A DNA stretch of 64,000 nucleotides from Flectonema sp. DT1601. Its lineage: Eukaryota > Euglenozoa > Diplonemea > Diplonemida > Diplonemidae. Below the pieces are notes generated by a model that ran no database searches, was not told the DNA's origin, and saw only the letters and a program-made list of their open reading frames with translations. The position numbers and the translations under genes were made by a program. The DNA lies in the NCBI GenBank assembly GCA_964019425.1, contig OZ025782.1, positions 1,596,380 to 1,660,379 on the forward strand. The letters run 5' to 3'. Below are positions 18,350-31,013 of this stretch, piece by piece (within the stretch, counting starts at the first letter, position 1; each line of letters opens with the position of its first letter).

Positions 18350-20857
18350 ATGTTGTTACCTGTAGAGTGGGTCTATGTGGAGAGGACCTTTCTGGTCATA
18401 ATACTGGGTATTCTATGCATCATGATGGCTGCCTTTGGAGAAGAAAGACCTGCAGCGCAGTCAGTGTACACAACAGGGTTAGTTGCACTCTCATATTTTA
18501 TAGGAGAGCGAACTGGATCGATGGACATTGGAAGTAGAGGAGCAACTTACTTAGGAGTTTCCGTGTGGCTGGTGTACCTTTTATCATTCGCATTTATGTT
18601 ATACTGTACAGTTGCAATAGACTTGTCTGATGAACGAAAACTAAAGAGAGCAAAAGAGTGGTGTACAATATCTATTGCGGCATGTGCTACTTTGTATTGC
18701 ATTGCAAAGTTGTCTATCACCAACTTACTAATAGAACGTCTTCGCATAATACGAAATACTGGAATCCCACGTTACAGTGATAGAAAGTGGATGTTCCCAA
18801 TGGCTTTAGTACTTCCGTATGCAATATGTCTTGTCTTCTTACTGATTGATATGTACCACAAGTATCACGGTAATGATTGTTATATTGGTGTCTATCAAAG
18901 AGGTATCCTCATCCTCATTATCTGGAACGCAATTTGCTCCTTCACGATAGGAGGAATGTATCTCCACACACTTGCAAGAAGCGACACGAGCCGTCAAGTT
19001 AGAGGGGCGGCTTTTAGTAAAAAAGCAATCTTGATTCCTGAAGGTATGACAAAGATGTCTATTATTGGAGCGACTACAGTCTGGATCTGTGCCTCGTGTG
19101 CTAATTTAATGACATTTTTATACAAAACTGCTTACAAGGAACATATTTGTCTCATGAATTGCTCTGCAGACTTGATAGTTGGAATCATTGTGACTGACTA
19201 TTTATCTGGATTGACAGCAGAAAGAGTTCAGCAGGAAGCGTTAGCCTTTGTGATAGCAAAGAAAATAGGAAGGATGGAACTGGATGATCTTGGATACTTG
19301 TTTGAGTTGGAGGAACCGAACATCATACAGACGTCATTTAGAAATATAACTGCTATCTTACAACAGTTTAAAGCCTATGTACCACGTTGTGTTCTTGAGA
19401 ACATTGACGCCGTTATCAGTGTTCCGATACCAGCGATACCAATAGATGTTGTTCGCCCTCCTAGTGGTGAAGTAACCATTGTATTTACTGATATTAAATC
19501 TAGCAGTCTGATTTGGGGTGAACTCCCTGATGAGATGCGAAGTGCCTTACGTACTCACAATAAAGTAATTAGAGAATGCATTACTCAGTGTCAGGGATAT
19601 GAAGTTAAAACAATTGGTGACTCTTTCATGGTAGCCTTTGAGAATCCGACATCTGGAGTTGAGTTTGGGATTGCTGTTCAGATGAAATTATTTGAAGCAA
19701 CTTGGCCGGAAAGTCTTTCTCAACTTGCTCCGTGTAGAAGTGCATCGGGCGCATGGAATGGTGTCCGTGTCCGTATTGGAGTACACCATGGATATGTCAA
19801 TGCTGAAGCAAGTATGATGACTGGTCGAGTTGATTATTTGGGACCAACTGTCAATACAGCAGCCCGTTTAGAAGGCATTTGTGAACCTGGTGGTGTTGCG
19901 GTTTCCGCCACTACACTATCTCTAGTAGCGAGAGAATATATGAGTGAGAGTAACCCGATTATTATTGAGAAGGGTGAAGTGGCACTGAGAGGTATTCGTA
20001 CACCTATTAAAATTGGAATATTATATCCTTGTTCTCTAGGGTTACGTTCTGAGGGTGACCGACCACCACCACAATGCGTATTATTTCCACATAAACAACC
20101 ATTACAACCTATTCATAGAAATGATTCAAGTATTGGTACTTCAAGATCGTCATCAATGGTATCTCTACTGAGAGATGATCCAACGTCTTTTATTAAAAAA
20201 ATACCGTCAACCTTGGGAAGGCTTATGATCCGTCCTCGACCGTCAGAATTCGGATGCATAAACGATACCTTTAGTTTGGTATCTACTTGCTTAGCAAGAA
20301 CTGACGGTATCACTGTAGGTGTTACAGGTAATGTTGTCACTTTCTCTTGGAATGTCTCAAGGCGTGTGGATAATCATGCTTTATCCGCACTCAGGTTTGC
20401 TGACATGTACGCAGCTTATCAACGAAAGGGTCAAAGACCTTATTTGCTTTCTGTATTAGCAATAGCTACCTCAACATCATACAGTGGTTCTATTCGTGCT
20501 GGTGATGAAAAATTCGTTACTGTTGTTGGTGATGCCTTGGGACTTACAACAACTCAGCTTTACTTGGCTGAAGAACAGCAGATCTTTTGTACATATGCAT
20601 CAACTCACCCACAAAAGATTGAATATTTAGCGAGTATTTTACGACCATTAGACATAATGAATCTCAGACGTCGACTCGCCCTGCCTGAAAAGATTCAAGT
20701 CTTTGAGGTTTCAATTTGTGGGTGGTCTGATGGACTTAACCTATTCGAATGTGGTGAGGAGTTGGGACTTGACAAAGCTCAAATTATGTTTGAATCTAGA
20801 GCAGCTGAAATAGTAGACACGAACAACACACCAATAGTTTTTAATTCATATGTGTGA
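18350..20857 (+). CDS. Eight-pass membrane nucleotidyl cyclase with pseudo-cyclase tail (copy A)
   Basis: 835 residues, an ATG to TGA frame without introns. About eight hydrophobic segments fill the N-terminal third (roughly 11-30, 38-53, 66-90, 103-122, 147-168, 185-206, 235-258, 265-288). A helical linker ends in KAYVP (341-345). A class III cyclase domain follows (about 372-560) with every catalytic residue expected for a homodimer: metal Asp381 (FTDI) and Asp424 (GDSF), purine-binding Lys420 (EVKT) and Asp495 (RVDYLG), transition-state Asn502 and Arg506 (VNTAARLE). From about 640 a second cyclase-like fold has GVTGNVVTFSWN where the active domain has VKTIGDSFMVAF, so it has lost the metal and purine residues. 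Lys plus Asp favours ATP, giving cAMP. The membrane part has no Lys in its last helices, so a retinal pigment is unlikely. What it senses is unknown. It is the diverged relative of the pair at 31,014 and 35,075. Confidence 0.9.
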   Translation: MLLPVEWVYVERTFLVIILGILCIMMAAFGEERPAAQSVYTTGLVALSYFIGERTGSMDIGSRGATYLGVSVWLVYLLSFAFMLYCTVAIDLSDERKLKRAKEWCTISIAACATLYCIAKLSITNLLIERLRIIRNTGIPRYSDRKWMFPMALVLPYAICLVFLLIDMYHKYHGNDCYIGVYQRGILILIIWNAICSFTIGGMYLHTLARSDTSRQVRGAAFSKKAILIPEGMTKMSIIGATTVWICASCANLMTFLYKTAYKEHICLMNCSADLIVGIIVTDYLSGLTAERVQQEALAFVIAKKIGRMELDDLGYLFELEEPNIIQTSFRNITAILQQFKAYVPRCVLENIDAVISVPIPAIPIDVVRPPSGEVTIVFTDIKSSSLIWGELPDEMRSALRTHNKVIRECITQCQGYEVKTIGDSFMVAFENPTSGVEFGIAVQMKLFEATWPESLSQLAPCRSASGAWNGVRVRIGVHHGYVNAEASMMTGRVDYLGPTVNTAARLEGICEPGGVAVSATTLSLVAREYMSESNPIIIEKGEVALRGIRTPIKIGILYPCSLGLRSEGDRPPPQCVLFPHKQPLQPIHRNDSSIGTSRSSSMVSLLRDDPTSFIKKIPSTLGRLMIRPRPSEFGCINDTFSLVSTCLARTDGITVGVTGNVVTFSWNVSRRVDNHALSALRFADMYAAYQRKGQRPYLLSVLAIATSTSYSGSIRAGDEKFVTVVGDALGLTTTQLYLAEEQQIFCTYASTHPQKIEYLASILRPLDIMNLRRRLALPEKIQVFEVSICGWSDGLNLFECGEELGLDKAQIMFESRAAEIVDTNNTPIVFNSYV

Positions 20858-22385
20858 GAGTTGGAAACCAATCACTTGCGTTGCGTTAACAATTCACGTT
20901 GTCTCATACGACAGCCATGACACACCAGACTAGACTGCATCTGATTGTTTCACTTCGAGTGATGATTTGATTAAAATATCACCTGAGTGTGGTCACAGTT
21001 GAAGTGACTAAATGGCAGCCCGATTAGACCGATGCAATTAATAAATTCATCGCTGGACCACTAACAGAAATTCCTTTTGACAAGTGACAGGTGGCCTGAT
21101 GCAGTAAGAGTTTGAATTGCCGAGAAAAGCTCCGTCGTCGTTTTGCGCAGACTGGCGCACTGTTTTACTTTATCGCACTTACTTTACACCAAGTTCTGTG
21201 CGACTTTGTGCGAAATGAGGGCCAACCCTTGTTCCCTGCGTCTCTCCCCGCTAATTATGGTTCTTTAGTTTTTCATACGCCCAATCATCCCTACCCCTCA
21301 CATCCAGCTTTCCTTATTTACAAATAATCATTGGGAAAGGGGAAAAAAAAAAAAAAAAAAAAAAAAAACAACAAATACTGGCAAAAAAAAGAAAAAAAAG
21401 AAGGAAAAATAATAATAATAATAATAATAATAACAAAGCTTTCCCTGCTGCGCGAGACTGATGGGGGGAAAAGAAAAAAAAGTGAAGGCCTCAATTTGGA
21501 TTTCTGTTATGTCAAACTGACGATTGGTGACTGTAATTTGTCCAGTTTTCTGATCGCCTTGAATAAGCTATTGGAGGTTGGAGGTAAAAACATTCTTTTT
21601 AGATACTCTGACACTCTTTACTAGCACGACGTGATTTTTCACGTGACTTACTTCGATTGGGTTACTTGTACTTATTTTTTCTTTTCTCCCCTGTCCTCGC
21701 ACCTCGTTTTTTTTTTTCTTTTTTTTCTTTTTAAAGTTGAGTCAAGCGACTTTTGGTCGGTTCTCGTATATTTATTTTTTATGTTTTTTATTATTCGGGT
21801 CCTTCTGCTGGCACATGTTGCACTGCGGCAGCTGCGTAACCGCAAAACACTGTTGCGAACGTGCAAGCTGATGGTTTAACCTTATACTGTTGCATTTCAG
21901 TAATGTTTTCCCCTCCCACCTGGCGACAGACTACACTAATCGATGTTTTTTTCGTTTCACTTCATTACATAAATGAGAGAAACTTATCGCGTTTCCCCCT
22001 ACCATGTCCTTCCTATGATATGACTTTTTATTGGAGCTTCCTCCTTTTTTTGTTTTGTTCTTCTCTCAGTCACGAACTGAGATGGTGAAGCGTAACGGTG
22101 TTTTGTTATTAAATTTTAAAATTGAAAAGAAAAAAAAGAAAACAAGAAAATGTAATAGCATGTGAGACCAAAAGAGTGAACCTCCCAAGTTGCTCACTGC
22201 TGGCAATATGTGTTTGCCTGAATTTCGCTTTTTTGTTTTTATTTTCGAGAAACCATGAAGCGAAAAAATGCTGCGGAAAAAAATAAATAAAATAAAATAA
22301 AGATAGCCAAACTGTTAAGCTACTTAAAAAGTTACCGCTATTTTCATTTTTCAGTTTTTTTTTTGTGCTTGAGAAAAAAAAGTTA

Positions 22386-22427
<42 letters not shown>

Positions 22428-23380
22428 TTTTTTTAATAGTCGTCTGCTTATAATTATTAATTTTTTCCTTTCCTTCTTTTCATGTTTTTTTTTTGTTTGC
22501 CGCTTTTATTTGTATGTTTCTCGTTTGCTTTGATTAGGGGGAAAAAAAAAAAAAATTGAACCGAAGTATAATTACTAGCTATGTTTGAATTTTCCCGTCA
22601 CGTTATTTCTGTTCTGGTATTTTGGTCTGTTTTTTTCCCTCACAAAAAAAAAAAAAAAAAAAAAACTATTTTCTCATTTTCCTTTTCCTCCCCTGTCGTG
22701 TTTTTTTTTGTTTTTTTTTTAACAACAACAAAGATAGGGCAACAATAGTATCTTCAAGCATTGAATTGAGAAACTAAATTTATCTTTCTTGTTGTCAACT
22801 TGCAACTCAAGTCTCAGTAAGCAGGAAGGTACTGCTTTATAATTGAAAAAGAATTTCTCTGTTGCGATCTGTGGTTTTAAAAAAAGTGTTCTTATGACGA
22901 CAAGAATTGATATCTTCGACCCTTTAAATCTATCTGGAAAAAAATAAAAAAAAAAAAACAAAAAAAAAAAAAAAGTTTTGTAAATAAAACTTGGCAGCTT
23001 GCACAAGTTTGTATCCAGTTTCGTCTATACTTGCAAGCTCCTCTCCTGCGCGATGTGGCACGCAGAGGAGGTCCGATATAATTAAAAAAAAAAAAAATGA
23101 AATAAAAAAAAATAGCAAATCAAGCCAATAAAGACGATACATTCCACTTGTGGGATGATTTTTTTTTCCGTATTTCCCTTGTTGTAATTTAAAAAAAAAA
23201 AAAAAAAAAGTAGAGCAGCGCCCTAGCTGATGCTTAAACAAATTGTTATGGGTATCTTTTCATTATTATTTTATTTTTTTTTTTTTTAACAACAAAAAAA
23301 AGGAATAATTATTGTGAGAAACTGTTCTTCTTGCAATATTTTAGCTCTTGCATTGGTTCTTCAAACTGTTAGTGGGTTAG

Positions 23381-23419
<39 letters not shown>

Positions 23420-24105
23420 AACATGCGAATAGTGAGGGTTAGGTTCCTTTTTCTTACAGTTTGACTTCAGACTGATTTTCTTTAACGACGAGATTCTGTT
23501 TGGTGTTTTTTTTTGAAGCCTGTTTAAAGATTGAACTTGCACCACCTCAATATTTTAGCTGTACAATTCTTTTTTTCTTTTGTACGGTTTTTTTTCTTTT
23601 TTTTTTTTTCTTGAAATCGAGGTTTTACGATAGAATAAGGGGAAAAAAAAAAAAAAAAAAAAAAACCCATTCGTGTAGTACAACAATTAGTTAGTGAATT
23701 TATAAAAAATTTTTTTTTTCTTCTTGCGTGTAAATTCACTGTGGTTAGTTCACGTTTTCTGTCTCCAAGTCTGGTCAGCTTGAGAGGGAGTTGTGATATT
23801 ACAAAAAAAAAAAAAAAAAAAAAAAAACTCATATCCCCTTGTGACTTTATTAACTATAAATTGTTACTGCTCAGCTTTCCCTGTTAGCTCACCTAGTTTT
23901 TAATAGGAGTGAGCAGATATATAATTTTTTTTTTTTAAATAATAATGTTAAAGACAACTGTGATAATATTGCTCACATATTTGTCATTTCAGTTTTTTAA
24001 TTGTGCCTTGTTAGACTGCTCAAAAAAAGTATGATATTTTTTGTGCTGTTTTTTTTATAACCTATTGCCACCGCCTCCATGTTACTCCAGTTACTGAGAA
24101 AGGTG

Positions 24106-24136
<31 letters not shown>

Positions 24137-24286
24137 CTATTTTTTGTTATTATGATGCAGTTTCACTTTAGGCGATGAATCCAATCACTGGCTTGGTCCG
24201 CTTGGAGGTTGCGAGATCGAATGTATTGTTATCAACGTTTTGAGGGTATGAGTTCTTATTGCAGTTTATTACCCTTGTCGTAGTAC

Positions 24287-24320
<34 letters not shown>

Positions 24321-27164
24321 TTTCCCTCATTCTTTTTTTACCTTACCAATCAAGTGGCTTCTGCGTAGCGAGCGAGTCAGACCGAATCTTCGGCTGGCGA
24401 GGAGTATTGTTATTTCTTTTTTAAAATTTTGTACGGTTTCGCCCATCGGCCTCCTATGCATGAACAAACAACCCTAAGTAACTTAGTCTTTAGATAGTTC
24501 GCAAGCAGTCATAAGGCAATCTGGACGCTGGATTCCAGATAACGTCCTGACTTCTTCAACTTTAACTTGTCTTAAATAGCTGATTTCAGCCTGTGTTTTC
24601 TGCTGTATCAGTCTTGGTTTGTCTTGTCTGGTTTTTTCTTCTTTCACACAAATAAAAACCAATTACAATACGTTACAAATTCTCATTTAACCCAATAATT
24701 GCAAAAAACAGTCTTGTGTTCAAGTAGTTTTTATGCGTCATCAACCACACAAACTTCAAATTATTTGGTATTGAAGCATGTTAACAATTTCCCTCATTTT
24801 TTTTTCCCTGCTTATATATTTTTTTTTTTTTTTTTTTTTTTTCCTCATAGAAAGCCGCTATACGTTAAATGTTATAAGTTGAACGTTGATTGGCATATCA
24901 CTAATAAGAAAAAAAAAAAAAAATTAAAAAAAGAAAAAAAAAAAAAAGATCGAAATTTTTTGTTGCCAACGTTTGATTTTTGAACCCAAAATTATATGTT
25001 GCGTATGAACATTAAAAAAAAAAAAAAAAAAAAAAAACCAACGATTTCACCTAACTGACTGTCACCGCCTTGAAAAGTCAACCAATACAAAAGGCCGGGA
25101 ATATCTTAGCTGTGAATTTCTTTTTTGTTTTACACGCCTAGGATAGCAGTAGCTTGGTATTTTTATATCACCCTTCTTGACCGCGTTTTGGCAAGCCGTT
25201 GCCTGCTTGCTTGCTCTATTATGTATCTTTTTTTGGAAGCATTCTTGAAAGTATTAATAGGCGTCAACTTCTTTTTACCTGTTATTATCTGTGAGAGTCT
25301 TGTGGTGAGCTTCTCCAGAAATATTTTAATTTTTTTTTTTTTTTTTTTAAATTTCAATAAAATAAATTAAAAAGTGTTGATTAGTGATTCTGGATGATCA
25401 AAAAATACACATCAAGTTCAATACACTTAAAAGCTGATTATTCAGTAGTAAAAAAACAAGTGAACCTTAAAAACAGATATGGTTAATATCAGTGGGTGGG
25501 TTTGTATTCTATTATTGTGTCGTAGAGTTGGGGAGTTTTTTTTATTCAAAACCCACACAACTAAATCTAAAGCTACTCACTGGTGGTAGTTTCGACCCTG
25601 AAGTTATCCTTGCGGGTTGAAAAACAACAATGACAGACCTGGAATGTACGTCTCTTTTGTGATTGGAATGCAATGCCATCACCCGTTACGCTTCTTTTAG
25701 TTACCCCCCCCCTCCTTTTTATCTCTGAGCTGCTGTTTTTGTATTCCCGTTTGAAAAATTATTTGTTTGGTTCGAATTCTCTTCGAGCTAAAAAAGAGGT
25801 TGGGGAGTTTTTTTCTTTTTTTTTTTAAAATATGAGTTTCTGATAACATCACCGGATACCTTCTCATAGACCCATTCTTGTAGTTTTTGAAAATATTTCT
25901 TTTTTTTTTCTGCTGAGGTAGAAAGTTAAGCGTTGCGAGCTTTCTTTTTTGCTAATTTTTTTTTTTTTTTTTTTTTAATCCTTCTTAAGTTTGCTATTGA
26001 TTTCATTAGCCTTATTTTTTTTATCTTTTAGGCTGGCTCTCTGCTATTCTACTGGAGACGAAACTACATTTTTCTCTTTTATACAAATGCTCCTTCACCT
26101 TAGGTTGTTGGAGGATATCTCCATCAATTTTTTGATGTGTTTTTTTTTTTTTTTTTTTTTTACTGATCATGCTTGATTACGTCAGCTAAGGTGATCCTAC
26201 GTGGATTTGTGTTGCTATTATTAATTGGCATCCCTTGGAGAGTTGTCAGTTTTTTTTTGAGTTGTCACCCGCTGTGTTGCCCACGTAATTGGTTATCTAT
26301 GGTTCTGTTTGAAGATTAAGCAGGACTCCCTTCAAAATCTAAAGGCTGGCTCTCTTTCCTTACTAACAACTGGTACGAATGAAAGTGTCAGACAAATGTT
26401 AACGGCTCTGAGACCCCAAAAAAAAAAAAAAAAAAAAAAAAAGCTTTTGAGAGGGTTCGAAGTCAGTTTATTTTATTTCACCAAACCCCCCCAATTATTA
26501 AAACCTTTTGACAGATAACTTCCCACCTATGTTTAAATTAAAAAAAAGTATTAAGTTATGCCCCCCTCACCACCATTTAATAGTTTCCATCACCAGGTGG
26601 TTGGATTGTTACTTTTTCTTGTTATGTTGTTACGATGTGTAAAATACAGTTTTTTGTATTACAATTAAAAACCTATAACTCCCCCCCGTTCACCTACTGA
26701 GAGCTTATCGAGGTTCTCAAGGCTGCTTCTCTGCTATCGATCGCGAAAGGAATAGATGGCAGTTTTTCTTTTTTTGTCTGCCGTTATTGTCCTGTTCTTT
26801 AACCTTTTTACTACTTTTGGATTATTTCTATGTTGCGGTTATTCCTTTTTCAGTATTTATCTTTTTTTTTTTTTTTTTTTTGGTGCGTTTTTTTTTTAAA
26901 TGAAAAAAAAAAAAAAAAAGCGAATTTGTGTGTTTAAAAACAATCAAAACAATCGGATGAGTTTCTCTCAATCACTGTTCCTGTTTGCGGGACATTGATT
27001 GATTTAAAAAAAAAAAACCGTAGGGAAAAAAAACAAAAAGAATAAAATTTTTGTTATTCCGCTAATGTTGTCCCACACTCAACATCTGTATGTTGAAGAA
27101 AGCACCCATTATTGACTGTGTAGCCAGCCATTTATTTCCACCAAACTTTTTTTTTTTTTCCCTC

Positions 27165-27620
27165 CTTAAATTCTTCTTGTTGTGTGGCAGCGAATAATAT
27201 GACAAAATGCCACTTTTAGTTTTTGGGTGAATGAAATGGGGAAAAAAAAAAAAAAAAAAAAAAAAGATTCACACTACTTACTATTTCTTAATCTTCATGT
27301 TCGCAACTTTCGAGGAAACGTACCTTTTCTTTGATTAACAACTACAAATATTCTTTCAGTCAAGTACTTTGATATTGATTTTGTTTTTTAATACCTAAGG
27401 CTGTTACTGTTTTTACATTATCAAAGTTTCACCCCCATAAATTCTTCCTTAAAGGTATCTTGCGTGTGGCACCGAATACCACTTTAGTTTTAGATGAATA
27501 AAATGGGAAGGGAAAAAAAAAAAAAAACAGCACTACTTATCATCTCTTAATCTAACTGTTAGCACTTTTTGAGAAAATGGCTTGGAGCAGAAGTTATAAT
27601 TTAACAACTGCAAGGATCTT
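27165..27620 (+). repeat. Tandem pair of dispersed repeat modules
   Basis: Two neighbouring blocks share order and wording. Each runs through a ttaaattcttc or aaattcttcc start, tgtggcagcgaata or tgtggcaccgaata, cactttta or cactttag with tttt(g/a)g(g/a)tgaat, a poly(A) tract, and cacactactta or gcactactta with atct/attt-cttaatct. The middle contains agtactttgatattgatttt, which recurs at about 52,316 and 61,259. It is a dispersed repeat with no coding capacity. Confidence 0.65.
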
Positions 27621-28496
27621 TTTATGCCAAAGAAAAGTAAGAAAAGAAGAGGTCCTCTTGTGTAGTCCGTTTGTTTCCCCATCCCGTGTTGGTTTTTTTT
27701 TGCAGCAAAAAAAAAAAAAAAAAAGGGGACAAAGTAGTACAAGATAACCTGAAGCTACTAATTATTATCTTATTTCCGTGAGTGCATTTTTGTTATTTTT
27801 TTTTTTACAATAAAGCTCAAAGTACTAACTTAACTTGTATAAATCAATAAGAATACTTAGTTACTCAATACCTAACCAAATGTGAGGTGAGCGTGTGATC
27901 TCTTCTTTAAAGGAAGAGTTGGGTTGATCAATAATTTACAGTCAGCATGAAACAATAACTGTATCGATATCCTTAAAAAGAGGATTTCTATTTTGGGGTC
28001 GACTCTATGTGCACTTACTACAGTGCCTCACGCTTTTCCTTTTTTCTTCAATATTATTATTATTTTTTAGTTTGGTAGAATTGTTTCATTTGGAGGAAAA
28101 ATATTTAAACAAAGCCAAAGCGAGATTGTGAATGTGTTGTGGCTAGAGCCCTCTGGGCTAAGCTGTTTCTGTGGTTTTTTTTCTCTCTCTCTTTTTCTTT
28201 CTCTTCTCCCTCCTTTATTTCCCCCCTTTGTTTCTCGGCCTTGCAGACGAATCCTTCGCTTGCGCATAAACTTGTTTTTTTTCCTTTTTTCCTTTTTTTT
28301 TTTTTTTTTTTTTTTGCATTAGCTGAGAAGCACAGCAACAACAACAACAACAACAACAAAGAAAAAGAAGCTTCTTAACTTTCAAAGCAACCCACCACAA
28401 CTAAGGTCTCTGCATTACCGAAATTTCACGATTTTTGTCATGCTGTGGTACACCCCTTGTGATGGTACAATAATACAACCGAACTTCTTTATGTGT

Positions 28497-28560
28497 GAAC
28501 TTCTCCAGAAGTTTAACTTATACTTCGATAAATAAACAAATAAAAAATAAATATTTTTTT
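28497..28560 (+). repeat. Small dispersed repeat (cttctccagaagttt)
   Basis: The string gtgaacttctccagaagttt, followed shortly by cgataaataaa, recurs as gtgagcttctccagaagttt at about 54,140-54,180 and in part at about 25,304. The core ttctccagaa is near-palindromic. The function is unknown. Confidence 0.5.
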
Positions 28561-30949
28561 TAATGCTGAATATCAGGTTACGACTGTTGCCCCATTTGCT
28601 TCTGTTTTTTTTTTCCCTTCTTCTTTTTAGTTTATCCCTCCCTGTTGTATTGCATTTTTAGTCAAACAAAGAAGGCAAAATACTTTATTGTAGTAGCATA
28701 CAATGTTGTTGAGCTCTTTATTTCCTCTTCCTCTTCTTTTTTTTAAAATTTTTAATTTTTATTTTTTAAAAATAAAACCAATCGGCTATTGCAATACAAT
28801 AATTTCCATTTCCCCCCCCCAATAATTTTTGTTTTTTTTTGTTTTTTATTTTATTTTTATTTTTTCAAGTAAATAAATAGTCCTTTGTCATGATTGAAGG
28901 TATTTATCCCAATTTCTTCCAGTTTTTGTTTTTTTCTTCTTCTTCCGATTCCCTTGTTTTCTTGCGTTTTCTTTAAAATTTAAAATCGCATTTTTCAAAT
29001 ATGCGGTAAAGTGCGGCGAGAGTCACTCTTTTATTATGCACATAAAAAAATTTGACGATATCGCTTGTTGTTTGTATTTATCTTGAGATAATTATACATA
29101 AAGCAGTTTACGAAAAGGAAGTCTTCGGACCACTACCACGACTGTCTTCAGCATAGGCGTGGTGTACACTGTGTTTGATTCGGTAATTAGGTAATTATCG
29201 TATTACTTGGTTGGTCTGATTTTCTGAGGTTCAATCTTGTATTCATCATACTGAAAGGTTCGTCTTTCCATTAAGAAAAAAAAATAAAATAAAATACCTG
29301 TTTGTGTCGAATGCTTTGTGGGCTGTTTGGTGTTACGATAAACCAGTCCACCCTCGAGGGTATAAAGCAATCGTTTCTTATTACAGATTTTAATAAACTA
29401 AAAAAGGGAGTCTAGTGATCGGAGTAATCGTCTGTCGTGTAGTAACTCTTTTACCCTTTCTTACGATCTAATAATTGACTACTGTCGGAACGTATTGAAG
29501 TAGGCTCTCGGTTTATTCCGCGTTGCTAGTCAGGGATTTCAAAATATTTGTATTTGACATGTCGAACCATCGATAGTGGTTGACTAACAAACACGATCGC
29601 ATATTCTCTCTTCTCCCTTTCTGAATCAATTACCCAGACTATTGGCGTTATTAGCCATCTCTGCTAACAAATAAGTGTGGCTGCTATACTGTACTGGCGA
29701 CATTTTCACACAAGCAAAACCAAGGCTTTCCACCATAAAAAAATGATAAAAATATTAAATGGAATAGGGGATTCTCTTAAGTGCAACTTAAAAGATGTTT
29801 AACTTGCCCTTTTTATTTTTATTTTCTTCTTTCTTCTTTTCTTTTCCTGTTTATAACAGATGTCGCTGATACGGAAAATGATGATTAAATAGTCGTTCGG
29901 AAAAACTGAAACCAATTTGATGATGTTACCCTTATCAATTCCATTGTTGTTCTTTTTACATGTCAACCGGGATTGTCCGAAACCTAATTTGTTTTTAGCT
30001 AGTTTCAAGTTACTAGCCTGCTATTCCTACTACTTTTAATTAGTGTTTTCGAGATTCGGTATCATAAATCCACAAAAAAACACTTTATTAAAAAAAAATA
30101 AAAAAAAATGTATTATTTTTCTTTTTAATAGTAAAATACAGTTTACCTATTGTTAGAGCTTAGGTTCTTAACGGGCAAATCGAATGGTGACAAACTAATT
30201 CAAGTCCAAAAGAGAAAAAAAAAAAAAACAAAAACGGAATCGTTAAGAGCCTGTTTGTATCTATCATTCACGTCGAGGTACCTATTGTGATTACCCGCAA
30301 TTTTTGCTGTAAAGCTCATGCGCTTATTTTTTTTTCCTTAACCCCTTCACCTACGACTACTAACGTTGTTGGAAAAACTCCATCGTCGAAGGGGAACGAA
30401 AAAAAAAAAAAAAAAAAAAAAGAAACATTGTTTGTCGTGAACCGGCTTCATTCTTTTTATTAATGTGAAAAGAACTTGTGCAATTCTTTTGGGCTGACTT
30501 TTTCCTAGCATGGCGGAGTTAGGTACTTGATTTGCGCCGTGAAACTTGCTGTTCCGGCTGATTAGCCGTTTGTTTTTTCTTTTTCCTTACAAACTTTTTT
30601 TTTTTTCTATCTTGTTTGTATAGGTTTCCTTCTTGCAAAAAAAAAAAAAAAAAAAAAAACTAACTTTTCTATTTCCCCAATTTTTTTTTCCCCATCACCA
30701 TCCTCTCTCCACACTGCCACTTGTTTTCATTTTTTTTCTTTGAAAAAAACTTATTCCCCTATTTTTCTCTAATCCCCCTCGTTCTGGTTATTGTCTTAGT
30801 GAGTCAAATAAAATCTTATTTTTTTGTTTTGGTTTTCCCGTTTTAATTATTATTTTCTGCAGGTAAGAAATACAAGTCAAATATCTTCACTGATGCTTAT
30901 TGTGGTAATCTTGTTACAAACATCTTTCTTCAGTATACTCCCCTCCCCC

Positions 30950-31013
30950 TTATATACGAAACATTTGTATTTTACGTACAAACTCGAACAGTTAACCCTC
31001 CCTTATTAAAAAA
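30950..31013 (+). promoter_or_regulatory. Conserved 5' block before cyclase B1
   Basis: The block (ttatatacga, then acatttgtattttacgtac, then cagttaaccctcccttatta) ends just before the ATG. It is nearly identical before the second copy, and a diverged copy lies far away at about 52,248-52,292. It is likely the 5' UTR or core promoter. The internal acgt core could be a binding site, but this is an inference. Confidence 0.4.

Larger units (their letters stand above)
20858..30944. other. Ten-kilobase gene-free stretch rich in poly(A)/poly(T)
   Basis: No frame here has a credible protein; the longer ones are Lys or Phe strings read from homopolymers. Dozens of A or T runs of 15-35 bases occur (for example near 22,390, 23,385, 24,105, 25,015, 27,240 and 30,635). 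Small microsatellites are (AAT)n near 21,408-21,433 and (CAA)n near 28,335-28,360. A tandemly repeated module lies at 27,165-27,620. The stretch separates two cyclase loci on the same strand. I see no tRNA, rRNA or snRNA in it. Confidence 0.6.

Noticed and set aside
18350-20857. Rhodopsin-guanylyl cyclase
   Set aside because: The last membrane helices lack a Lys for the retinal Schiff base, and the purine-site residues (Lys, Asp) favour ATP over GTP.
28067-28400. Arg/Glu/Lys-rich frames
   Set aside because: They overlap on both strands over a pyrimidine-rich microsatellite and show no conserved pattern.
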